From the NCBI RefSeq assembly GCF_040183065.1, contig NW_027185501.1, forward strand, positions 1,328,001 through 1,392,000: a stretch of 64,000 bases of DNA. Reading direction: 5' to 3'. The stretch comes from Periplaneta americana (lineage: Eukaryota; Arthropoda; Insecta; Blattodea; Blattidae). The translations under genes were made by a program, and so were the position numbers. The notes under the pieces were generated by a model, which saw nothing but the letters and a program-made list of their open reading frames with translations, was not told where the DNA came from and did no database searches. Of this stretch, positions 34,523-45,236 are shown piece by piece (position 1 is the first letter of the stretch; each line of letters opens with the position of its first letter).

Positions 34523-36080
34523 TTATCGATTGTTTGAAAGTATCTGTTCCTATAACGTTCCCAAATATTCAAATTTTTCCAACAAATTCACGAGAAATAA
34601 TTACAATTGAGACCCGGAATCCAAGAGGGGCCCAAGTCCATTTCATCAAACTTTTCGGAAATTGAAAAAAATGTTTTCCGTTGCTACAAAACGCCTCTGA
34701 CTAATTACTTTTTGTTTCGTAAGTACATCTCCATTACGTCTTTTAATATAACCATGGCAACAAGCTTCTACTAATTATTTTGCATGAGAAATACATTTTG
34801 AAAATGATTAAATATTGGGCCCCTCTTGGATTCCAAGTCTCAATTGTAACGCAATTAAAATCTAAAAATTCCTCGGGATATGATGAAATTACAAGTAAAA
34901 TATTAAAAGCAAGTCAACAAATAATAACCAAGCTCCTATCTTGTTTATGTAACTCTTCAATGTTTAATGGTGTATTTCCAGAGCAACTGAAATATTCAGT
35001 TGTTATTCCTTTATTCAAGAAAGGGGATAGAACCTCACCAGAAAATTACAGGCCCATATCTCTTCTAACAGTCTTCTCAAAGGTTTTCGAAAAAGTTATA
35101 TCTAAGAGAGTATATCATCTTGATAAGTAAAACATTCTCATTCCGGAACAATTTAGATTCAGAAAGAATAAATCAACAGAGCAAGCGATGTTTAATTTAA
35201 CTCATAAAATTCTGGAAGTAATTAATAAAAATTTACAAATAGGAGGGATATTCTGTAATCTCTCCAAAGCTTTCGATTGTATTAACCATAAAATTCTACT
35301 ACAAAAATTAGAAAACTATGGCATTAAAGGCATAGCATATCAGTGGTTTGAGTCATATCTCCTAAACAGAAAACAAAAAGTTTTAAATCAACACATTCAG
35401 CAACTCCTTTAAATCTGCTTCAACATGGGGAAATGTTCATACAGGGGTCCCGCAAGGATATATATTAGGGCCTCTTCTCTTTCTAATTTTTATAAATGAC
35501 CTTGACCCCATAATAAAAGGAACAGGGTATCCTATACTGTTGGCAGATAACATAAGAATCATAAATACAGACAAGAACTTTGCCACATTTAAATATGAAA
35601 CAAAAACAATTCTCCTTGAATTTATGATTGGTTAACAATCAATAAACTGGCATTAAATATTAATAAAAGCAACATAATTCAATTTAAAATCACTTAAAAT
35701 TTAATCTCTGAAATATTAGACAAAACTATCAATATATCCCTACTAGAAACATCAACAACCAAATTTCTTGGTTTGCATATTAATAATACATTAAATCGGA
35801 AAATTATATTAAAGAAATAGCCCCCAAACTTAGCTCAGCATGCTTTGCAATTAGGCCGTTACAACAATTTCTAAACAGCAGTATCTTAAAAACAATATAA
35901 GCCCTATTTTGCCAATTTTTATTCCATTATGTCCTACGAAATATTATTTTGGGGTAATTGTGCAGATATTAAATATATATTCTTATTACAAAAAAGAGCG
36001 ATTAGAATAATATTTGCAGCAAAGGCTAGAGAATCCTGTAGATTATTAGAAAAAAATTTGAGATTCAGAACTTGACAAAT

Positions 36081-36122
<42 letters not shown>

Positions 36123-36420
36123 TTTAATAAATTTCCTCTTATATAATAAAGAAAATTGTCCAACTAATTCAGCCATGTAATATAAATATCCGCAGGAAGA
36201 ATGATTTTCATACGCCTTCCTCAAATTTATCATCCTATCAAAAGAGAGTAAGTTACATGGCGATAAAAATTTTCAATAGTCTTCCTGAAGACATTAAGAA
36301 TCATAACCAAAGCTCTGCATTATTTAAAAGTTACTTAATGTCTCACACTTTCTATTCTGTAGATGAATTGTTCACATTTCACAGTACTCTACAAATATTT
36401 TCATACTATTAAATGGTAAA
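34130..36420 (+). pseudogene. jockey/CR1-like LINE ORF2, decayed
   Basis: The plus-strand readings are, in order, AHFKKYSKILHKVILKAKEL (linker, 34190), NSSGYDEITSKILKAS, YSVVIPLFKKGDRTSPENYR and PISLLTVFSKVFEKVISKRV (RT fingers, 34980-35110), IFCNLSKAFDCINHKILLQK (motif A, F-x-D kept as F-D-C), TGVPQGYILGPLLFLIFIND (motif B), and LADNIRI in place of YADD, so the catalytic Asp pair is damaged. The C-terminus FNSLPEDIKNHNQSS is at 36270. A MITE, an (AAT)n tract (34469-34522) and an (AT)n tract (36083-36120) lie inside. Clearly dead. Confidence 0.75.
34601..34849. mobile_element. 249-bp MITE with ~36-bp TIRs
   Basis: TTACAATTGAGACCCGGAAT... at the left and the complement ending ...CTCAATTGTAA at the right match through GGAATCCAAGAGGGGCCCAA. 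It sits inside the LINE RT linker. No coding capacity; superfamily not determined because the TSD is unclear. Confidence 0.75.
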
Positions 36421-36689
36421 CATATTGCTTGCATAATATGTTATTATTAAGGTACTAATTCTGTACATATTTCATATTTGCAATTTTATATGTTAAACGT
36501 AATAATTGGACAAATTCTTTATTCTATAAAGAAATGTAAGAATATGTGTATGTGTGTGTCTAATGCCTACCGACTTCACTTTGCGTGATTCACGTTCCGC
36601 ATACTGGGATAGATGGCAGAACTGTGACCCATTTTCAAATTGCACACCACTTCGACGGGTCACGTTATGCATGATGTGTATCTATGAAG

Positions 36690-37056
36690 AGTTATGTCGT
36701 GTACTAGAGTCAGTGTATGTTAAGTGTTTGTGTAAGTGTAGTGTAGGGAATGGGTGAGGATGATGATGAAGGTGAGGAAATGAGAAGGGAAACCCGGTCC
36801 CGGTACGTAGCCTACTCCTGTCGAATAGCACCAAAAGGGCCGCCAGGCTTAACGTCCCCGTCGAGGGACGAATCACTATCAACAGTGACATATGCCTTCC
36901 CTTCATATGCACTCCAGGGCGATTTAGGATTTAATCCAGGCATTTTGGAGCATAATCTAGTGATTAGAAGTTGTGCACCGCCATCTCTCCAAGAAAATTT
37001 CTGACCCCGCTGGGAATCGAACCCTGGCCGATTACTGGCGGTGTCATATGTAACGA

Positions 37057-37150
<94 letters not shown>
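36690..37150 (-). repeat. tRNA-derived SINE, second copy, with (CTAT)n tract
   Basis: Same family as 17994-18480. The minus strand shows a B box GGGTTCGATTCCCAG at 37009-37023. A (CTAT)n run at 37057-37150 adjoins the head. Confidence 0.65.
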
Positions 37151-37354
37151 GTCTGTCTGTCTGTTTGTCCGTCCGTCTGTGTATCTGTCACTGCGGACCC
37201 TCTTCCCAGTCCCACGAGCGGCCTGCACACCCCACGGTGCATAGCACTATCACCATCAACGAATGACCTCGTATCCACTGGGTCCAAGTTCGGGGGTGGC
37301 CCGTAGCAGATTGTGCAAGCTCGAACTGTGGGAAATAGAGATTATGGAGAACAA

Positions 37355-37495
37355 GGGGAATGAGTCCAACGCCAAAAGTTACCTAGAACTTTTGCTTGAA
37401 CCAGGTAACTTGTCCCAACCAGGAAATGAACACAGGCCCACTCTTTCACGGTCGGACGTGCCAACCGTTTCTCCATAGCGGTGGTCTACCGTAAC
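37355..37495 (-). repeat. tRNA-derived SINE, other family
   Basis: The minus strand reads CGCTATGGAGAAACGGTTGG, then GTGTTCATTTCCTGGTTGGG and CAAGTTACCTGGTT. I recall this arrangement as a common insect SINE head and body. It is damaged in the B box. A (CAT)n tract at 37510-37558 follows. Confidence 0.55.
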
Positions 37496-37527
37496 CATCA
37501 TAAACATTGTCGTCGTCATCGTCGTCG

Positions 37528-37558
<31 letters not shown>

Positions 37559-37756
37559 AAACTCAAATGATTGGGCTTTCTGATCCTTTCCGGTTTCACA
37601 AAATTTTTGTTTGAAATATAGATTTTCTTCTCCAGAATTTTTATGTCTGAAAAGCATTACGCTTTTCTTTGGATGAACAGCGAACAGTCAGATACCTTCC
37701 ATTAGTAAAAAGAAAAGTGAATACTTTGTTTTCCAACAAGCTTATAATAAATTATA

Positions 37757-39959
37757 GGGTAGGGTGGGGCTACTTGAATCAATTTTACTTCAGTCTCAAT
37801 TTACAGCTATGGAATTCCCATTTTCAAAATTGGAACATCATTTTACATTGCAGTGAGGTGTTTTCTATTAAGAAATAGCAAATCTAGTTTTCATACGCGA
37901 GTATATTCCAAGATAAACAAGATATTATAGAACATGTCAAAACATTGTTCTTGCCTTTTGTGGATTGGTTTCTTGATTCCTTAACAGGTGTGCTCTTCTA
38001 TAATTGTAACTTTCTCTTCGCTCTGGTTTTCTCAATATTTTCGGAGGATGTCAGATGAGAAGCAGCTTGTTTTGTCTGTTTACATTTTTCTTTACTACTA
38101 CTTTGGTAGGAGTGGGGAGTAATATTGAGAAGTCTGATTCAGCAAGTGATGATTTTATTGGTATTTCGTCATCCGTTTGAGAACTGGGCTCGTTTAGATG
38201 GGTGTTTTGATAAACATTAGACGTTCCGAGAAGTGGACTGTCTCCATTGTTGACAGCAGTTCAAGATCCAGAAGAAAATATCTCTGATGGTAGATACTAA
38301 TGTTCTGGTATCTTGTTGTGATCGAAAGGGAAAATTCCGGTGGTTTCAAATCCTTTTACTGCATTCGCTACAGTGGCTCCTTTCTTCCACTCTTCATTGA
38401 AAGTCTTGCCAAATACAAATTTGGCTTTGAGGCTGGTGGGTTGTTATGAACGAATGATGTGGCCTCTTGGTGATAAAACATTTTGAGGGATTTGAAAACT
38501 GTTCGGTCAAGAGGTTGCAATATGTGGGTAGTGTGAGGTGAAAGGCACACAAGCTCAATATTGCTTTGTAGGCTATAATCAAGACATTGGAGGGAATGAT
38601 GGGATATGTGGCCATCCAAAATCAGCAAACTCTTACCCTAGACACGATGTTTCACAAAATGTTTAAGCCAGAGCAAGAAAAGATATTCATTTATGTACCC
38701 AGTTTCGGACATACAGTAAGTACATTCCTTGTTTGGCATTCCTTGTTTGTATTCTCTTCTCATTCTTTGCCCTTTAAAAATTACAAAAGGAGAAGTAAAC
38801 ACCCCGGTGGCACTACAACAGGAGACAACTGTTAAATTTTCACCCCTTTCTAAATTAGTTAAGTAGATAACTTCTTTCTTTCCCTTTTCGCCAATAATTT
38901 TTGATGGCTTGTTATTTATGGGAAATCCACTTTCATCCACGTTGTCGATGCAGTGGAGACTACCCTGCAAATCAAAATCAACTATTACTTGGTTCAGAAA
39001 TCCATAGAATTTGTGAACAGCCTCTCTGTTCATTGCTATAGCCCTCACTCTTGACAATCCTTCTGGTTTCCTCAGAGAAATGTCTATATGCCGCTTAATG
39101 AAAGACAAACCAGTCCTTGCCTGTCATCTTCGTTCCATCACTCCAAGGAACCTGAATCTTATTAACTATTGCAAATTGGTAAACTGTTCTTCTTATACTA
39201 ATGAGTGTGAGGCCAAACCCACGGTTACTTAGTGATTTCAATCTTTCAACTAGGTCTCTCTCTTGTTGAAAGAAAGTAAAGTTGGGTGTCCTTTAGGCGG
39301 CTTTGCTTTCTTGCAGGAATCCTCATTCCAGTTTCTTGAAATTTTCTAGCATTCCGGACGCGTTTTAAATGGAATTTTGAATATTTCTGCAGCCCCACGA
39401 ATACTTAACTGTTCATTACGAACACTGGATATGGCTTGGCGTAAATCTTCCTCCTTCCAGTGTAAATAGGCTTCCTTCCGTTTATATTTTCTTACCATCT
39501 AAAACTAATGAAAGTAAATTGTTTCATATTTTTCATAGGATTCAAGTAGCCCCAGTAAAAATGGTTCAACTAACTCCATCCTTTGGATTTACGTATAACT
39601 CACGTAGTTCCTACGTTTCGCAACAGAATGCGCTAGTTGTACCGTAAAAGAACGAATGGAGTAGTATGTTACTTGACAACAGATAGGTTATACGGAATAA
39701 TTACATAATTTCAACACTAAGCCTTATTTACTAACGTTTGAAGATTGTATGGCATTAAAAACAAAGCAAATGGCGCTTACCTAAATGTCTTTGAAATTCT
39801 CCTGAAGCTTGGAAAATGTATGTAATTACTTAAAAACCCTTGAACAACACGGCCAACTGATCTGTACAAGTTCTCAATGGTAATGGCTGCCTGTATGTGC
39901 AACAGTTTGTGCGCAGTAGGCCAAATGCTTAAATTGATTCAACTAACCCCACCCTACCC
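37757..39959 (-). mobile_element. pogo/Tigger element with both TIRs
   Basis: Ends GGGTAGGGTGGGGCTACTTG and the complement of GGGTAGGGTGGGGTTAGTTG match for about 33 bp. TA flanks both sides (37755-37756 and 39960-39961). Length 2,203 bp. It encodes a broken pogo-type transposase on the minus strand. Confidence 0.85.
38368..39500 (-). pseudogene. pogo-type DDE transposase
   Basis: From the N-terminus (minus): an HTH near 39400-39490 (EEDLRQAISSVRNEQLSIRG), stops around 39250, then a long open stretch 39108-38638 with the first catalytic Asp in CIDNVDESGFPINNKPSK, and after a frameshift near 38630 LILDGHISHHS (second Asp) and SPHTTHILQPLDRTVFKSLK (third Asp in PLD). This is the rve-like DDE core of Tigger/Jerky-type proteins. 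At least two frame breaks inactivate it. No PHD finger was found at its C-terminus. Confidence 0.8.
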
Positions 39960-40224
39960 TATATTACAGTCGCCTAGAATCAAACTGTACTTTATCCAAA
40001 AATCTGAATTGTCAGGGAAGACGAAAAAATAGCATTAGACTGCAAACGGTAATTTTACCACTAACGATAAAGACAGATAAATAATTCCAATCTGACTCCA
40101 AAGAGCAGTTTATCACATTCTCTGCAAAATTCTGCACTGAACTCCTCCTTAATCCCACATTTAATAATTTGGAGGAAATGCAGTTTGATTCAAGAGGACT
40201 AATTTGTAATGCTGTTCTAACCCC

Positions 40225-40532
40225 CTCACCGCAGAGTCCTGATGTAAGGCGTTATGCCTAGACTTGCGCTACGAAATGTGCGTTGGTTCGAGTCCTCACG
40301 GAGAAGAAATTTTCTCGTGACATTTCGGCCAGGGTATACGATCGGTATCCACCCAGCACAGTGATGAATTTGGAAACCTACGATAGGTAGCGAAATCTGG
40401 TTACGGAAACCAGCCACAAAGGCTGGGGCGACATCGTGCTGACCACACGATACCCCGATACCTCACTGGTTGAATGATGGTCCATCTGTGCTAAGGAACG
40501 TGTAGCAGTCGCCTGGTCGCATTCATGGGCTA

Positions 40533-40586
<54 letters not shown>

Positions 40587-40587
40587 T
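40225..40587 (+). repeat. tRNA-derived SINE with (ATT)n tail
   Basis: A B-box GGTTCGAGTCC lies at 40284-40294, followed by about 240 bp of body (GTATCCACCCAGCACAGTGA, CTGGGGCGACATCGTGCTGA) and an (ATT)n tail at 40535-40587. The A box is weak. Confidence 0.6.
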
Positions 40588-40672
40588 TAAGGCGACTTTA
40601 ATACTACTTTTAAGATAGATATTCTCACTGATTAACGTTATAACTTCTTTACTGTGTTAATATTATAATAAG

Positions 40673-42542
40673 TCTATACTAATATTGAATCTGTAACCGA
40701 AATTTTTCCGATAATTTTCGCTTTTCCAAAAAATAATTGGTGTTAACATGTATAATTAACCATCCTCAGATGCAAAATCGTATTTTTGAAATTTTTGTTT
40801 GTATGTCTGTCTGTCTAGATGTTTGTTACCTCTTCATGCGATAATGGCTGAACCGATTTCTATGAAAATTGGAATATAAATTAAGTTCCTTCTAACTTAG
40901 ACTTTAGGATATAAGGCATTCAAAATACTTTATTTAAAAGGAGGGTTATAAGGGGGCTTGAATTAAATAAATCTAAATATCTCGCTTATTATCGATTTTC
41001 GTGAAAAATTTACATAAGAAAAGTTTCTTTAAGAGCTATTTACAATAAGTTGTATTCTATGCAAAAGTTTGATAGGACTGCTATTTAACGAGATACACGA
41101 GTTTTAAAATAACAATGCGTTTTATCAACGCCGCCTTTACTAATAATAGGCTACAATGAAATGAAACAAATGACACCGTCTACAGTATTTAAGGCGGCCT
41201 TGCACACAACAAACGGAAAAACAAACAAATTAATGATATTCATTTAAGACTATTTTATACGGATATATTTGTATTCTATGATGGAATTTATAAATATAAA
41301 TATTTATCAATATTAATATACCGAGAATGTTCATGTGTTTGTATGAAGTAATCTCAGAACCTATTTAACCGATTTGGATAATTCCTTTACTATTTAAAAG
41401 TGTAGTTTCATTAGATGGAAGTAATGGATATGACGACAGAGTTAATATTAAAATAGATCCTTACGCACAGAAAACCTGATATTCTGTCGAAATATTGTAT
41501 AACTTGATTATTTAACTTTATTTGATCCACATTAAAAAACTCTAATTCCTTTTTGTCCACAGAACAAAACAGTAATTTTAAAAGTTTTGTCGCAAAGATG
41601 GGTATTTTTATTGGACCAAAAATACGGCACATGAAGTAAAAATTACTATTTTACCGTTGAACTCACTGGAGCTGAGTTATTTTACAAAATGTCACGAAAT
41701 GGCGTTCCAGCGCTCATAATTTACACATATTCTTTTTCTGTGCTTCTTAAAATAATATTTATGCACCACATTCATATTCATTTTTTTATTTACATAAATA
41801 ATTATGCACAACCAAGCGAGGTGGCTCAGACGGTAGAGTTTAGGACTCGCATTCGAGAGGTCATGGGTTCGACTAATCTGACTCAGGTTTCCCTTAGCCA
41901 TAAAGACAATTGCCAGATTGGAAATTTTGATTTATCACCGCCTCATTTACCAATACGATAAACATTAATCAAAATCTACATGAACACAAGCCATCTACAA
42001 CACGCTATAGAAACAGGAACTCAACAATTTTAAAAACGGCCTGCTGATATACCCACACATTCTAAACACGCGACATGACCACTGATGTTAAAGCATGTAG
42101 AAATATATTTAACAAAGAAAAAGAAATATGCATAGTGAGACCAACATAGACTAATTATCTTCGTACACAATCCATTCTATATTGTCATTAATTTGGTGTG
42201 ATTTATTAAAGGATGTATCCAAGACTAATTTAGAAAAATGTTTAACTAATTATCCTTGCACCAAAAACAGATGTTCTCTGAACTAAATAATCCTATTTTA
42301 ATTATTTGCAAATAATAATAAGAATTAAGAAACATATTAAAGGAATTATTCTTGCATGAGTGGTCTCTGGACCAATAGATCGCATTTTATTTATTTAAAT
42401 ACAATTTAAATTAAGTAACATATTAAACGATTTATCCTTCTTTCAAACACGCATGTTCCCTGGACTAAATGTCCTATTTTAATTATGTAATTAATTTATA
42501 TTAATTTCTAACAAATGTAGCAAAGCACACGGGTATGGCTAA
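40673..42542 (+). mobile_element. Helitron-like element, copy 2
   Basis: TCTATACTAATATTGAATCT at the 5' end and CACACGGGTATGGCTAA at the 3' end match copy 1 (118-2400). The end CTAA fits CTRR. A tRNA-derived SINE is inserted at about 41816. The (TATAA)-type tract adjoins its 3' end here, rather than lying inside as in copy 1. Confidence 0.6.
41816..42100 (+). repeat. tRNA-derived SINE
   Basis: GCGAGGTGGCTCAGACGGTA (A box) and GGGTTCGACTAATC (B box) are spaced as in a tRNA. The body CATAAAGACAATTGCCAGAT follows. It is inserted in Helitron-like copy 2. Confidence 0.6.
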
Positions 42543-42705
42543 AATATAATATAATATAATATAATATAATATAATATAATATAATATAATATAATATAAT
42601 ATAATATAATATAATATAATATAATATAGGGCCTAATATAATATTGTAATGTAATGTAATGTAATATAATATAATATGTATTATAATGTAATATAATATA
42701 ATATT
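42543..42705. repeat. (ATAAT)n microsatellite, partly degenerate
   Basis: About 17 clean units, then variants including TGTAA units to 42705. Confidence 0.9.
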
Positions 42706-42967
42706 AACATTGTAAAGAAGTTATGTAGTTAATCAGTGATTATTGATTAATTAAGTGTTAAAAGAGTGTAACCAACAATGAAGATAGATATTCTATTTTA
42801 CAAAAGGTTATGCTAACTTCAGATACCTTAGCTTAGAAAGCATGATGGAATATTCAGATTGTCAATTTCTATAAATGAATACAATATAATGTTTTATTAC
42901 TCAGTCAATGACAAATCAATGTAAAATAATGGCTTATTTTATAGTCATTAAGTTTATATACATGAAT

Positions 42968-43019
42968 TACAAAATTGCGAACGTTTTCGCCTGTTCAGGC
43001 ATCCTCAGGCAGAGTTGTA
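42968..43019 (-). ncRNA. hammerhead ribozyme, PLE2 downstream pLTR
   Basis: On the minus strand, in the sense of the coding region: TACAA / TTGTA and TGC / GCA form stem I around a small internal loop. The core CTGAGGA is followed by stem II GCCTG-AA-CAGGC and GAAA. Helix III is minimal, ending in TTC as predicted cleavage site. Total 52 nt. Confidence 0.75.
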
Positions 43020-43561
43020 CGATATCTCAATGTCACATAGTAGCTAGGTGGTGAGTACTATTTAAAATTATGTACAGGACATCTCCATTATTAAAAATGT
43101 AATTACAGGTAGCAAACTTAAATAATGTTAAAATGTTAAAAATATTAAAAACCATGTAGTAATTAAACTTCATAATATATGGAACTCTTGTTCAGTCCAA
43201 TGAGTGGTGAATATATCTGAAATATATAAAAAATACGAATAGAACGGGAATTATCAAATGTGAATTGTAATCGAATAGGTATTTTAAAAGTACTCACGTC
43301 GTTTAAATTGTGACAACTGCGTAGTTAGCAACTGTATGGATCACTATGAACCTCTTGTGTTTAATGTAAATTATCTGTAATGAAATAATAATTAATATCA
43401 ATTTTAAAAGAATTTGAAAAATTAATTGGAGGGCTAAATTATGAACGTACTTACGTAGACGTGAGGCGACCTGCTGTTATTAGGACTGTAACTGGTATGA
43501 CGTGGGGGAAGTGTATATTCGTGTAAACAACTATGCGGAAGGATATTGCGTGGTGTCAGGG

Positions 43562-44800
43562 TTAGAGGTTGTACAGGGGATTTCGGATTTGGGTTAAATT
43601 TTCATTAAGAATGCTGTACTCTGTTTGAATTTGTTTAGCAATGTAATATTCTTCAGCAGAATTTATCAATTTAGTTTCTATTCCGGATTTTAATATTTTT
43701 AAGGTTTTATTTGCCGGGCCTAATTCATGTCCAGTATCTATTAGATGAGATGCATATGTAGATTTCTTACGATTATGTTTAAAATCAGAAATGTGCTCGT
43801 TGTATCTAATTTTGAAATTTCTTTTGGTTTGTCCTATATATTTTTCTTTACATGTAAAGCATTCTAATCTGTAAATACCATTATTGTGGAGTTTGTTAAT
43901 TTCTTGAAGTCTATTGTTTAAATTCTTATTGAGTTTATTAGTTGGTTTGTGCGCTATGAAAATATTTTCTTTTTTAAAAAAGTTAGCTAATTTGCTAGAT
44001 ATATATTTATTATAAGTTAAACTGAAGTATTTTTTGTTGGTCTTGTTTTGTTTTGTTAAAGTAGATATATTACTTAGTTCTTTTTTCCTTTTATTCTTGT
44101 TTATTAGTTTTTTAATCAAATTAGTACCAAAGCCATTTTTGTTGGCTATCTGTATTATTTTATTATATTCTTTCTTGTAATTGTTTTTACTTAGTGGAAA
44201 TTGTATTAGTCTATTTATCATGTAATTGAAGTTACTTAATTTATGTGCAGTAGGATGTTCTGAATTTATGGGGATACTATGGTCAGTAATTCCAGGTTTT
44301 CTGTAAATATTAAATTCTAATTTATTTTTACGTTTTTTTATCATAATGTCTAAAAAATGAATCATATTATTAACTTCAATTTCTTGTGTGAATTTTAAAT
44401 TATTATGCAAATTATTGAAAGATTCTAATATTTGTTTATTGACTTGTTGGCTTTCATAAATTATTAAAGTATCATCTACGTATCTATTGTAAAATTTAAT
44501 ATTATGTGTTTTTAGAATATTATTGACTTCTTTATCTTCAATATCTTGAATAAATATTTCGGCAAGTAAACCGAATAATGGGTTGCCCATAGCTAATCCT
44601 TTTTGTTGTGTATATATTTTATTATTAAACTGGAAATAATTCTGTTTGGTTACAATGTGTAGTAGTTTAATTATTTTCTCTATTGTAGATTTTTGTATAT
44701 TGTTTTTAAGTAGTTTTTTTTCTCAATTATGTCAAGAGTTTCTTTTATGGGAATATTAGTATATAAATTTTCAACATCAAGTGATAACATCTTAGTATTC
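43562..44800 (-). pseudogene. PLE2 reverse transcriptase and GIY-YIG endonuclease
   Basis: The reading starts KMLSLDVENLYTNIPIKETL at about 44795, shifts frame near 44710, then continues open for 342 aa (44590-43562): KGLAMGNPLFGLLAEIFIQD, NRYVDDTLIIY (catalytic), then the GIY-YIG part with CFTCKEKYIGQTKRNFKIRY and ASHLIDTGHELG, ending RNPLYNL. RT motifs upstream of motif A are missing, where the upstream inverted pLTR begins. So both catalytic modules are recognisable, but the protein is N-terminally truncated and has one frameshift. Confidence 0.85.
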
Positions 44801-45079
44801 CTATACCTATAGTATACCTATTCGATTACAATTCACATTTGATAATTCCAGTTCTATTCGTATTTTTTATATATTTCAGATATATTCACCACTCATTGGA
44901 CTGAACAAGAGTTCCATATATTATGAAGTTTAATTACTACATGGTTTTTAATATTTTTAACATTTTAACATTATTTAAGTTTACTACCTGTAATTACATT
45001 TTTAATAATGGAGATGTCCTGTACATAATTTTAAATAGTACTCACCACCAATAGCTACGTATGTGTCATTGAGCTATCG

Positions 45080-45131
45080 TACAACCCTGCCTGAGGATGC
45101 CTGAACAGGCGAAAACGTTCGCAATTTTGTA
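45080..45131 (+). ncRNA. hammerhead ribozyme, PLE2 upstream pLTR (inverted)
   Basis: Same 52-nt structure as 42968-43019 but on the plus strand, antisense to the PLE2 coding region. The stem I pairs, CTGAGGA, stem II GCCTG/CAGGC and GAAA are all kept. The only differences seen are in the stem I internal loop (CCC against CTC). Confidence 0.75.
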
Positions 45132-45236
45132 ATTCATATATATAAACTAAATGACTATAAAATAAGTCATTATTTTACATAGATTTGTCATTGACTGAGT
45201 AATAAAACATTATATTGTATTCATTTCAGATACCTT

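Larger units (their letters stand above)
42830..45224 (-). mobile_element. Penelope-like element PLE2 with inverted pLTRs
   Basis: A 12-bp TSD, TTCAGATACCTT, lies at 42818-42829 and 45225-45236. Inverted 410-bp repeats occupy 42873-43283 and 44814-45226. Each contains a hammerhead motif. About 43 bp extend beyond the repeat at the low end (42830-42872), like the short tail described for Penelope. Coding sequence is on the minus strand between them. Confidence 0.85.

Noticed and set aside
36971..37306. ORFs rich in YLSI repeats
   Set aside because: Translation of a (CTAT)n tract next to a SINE.
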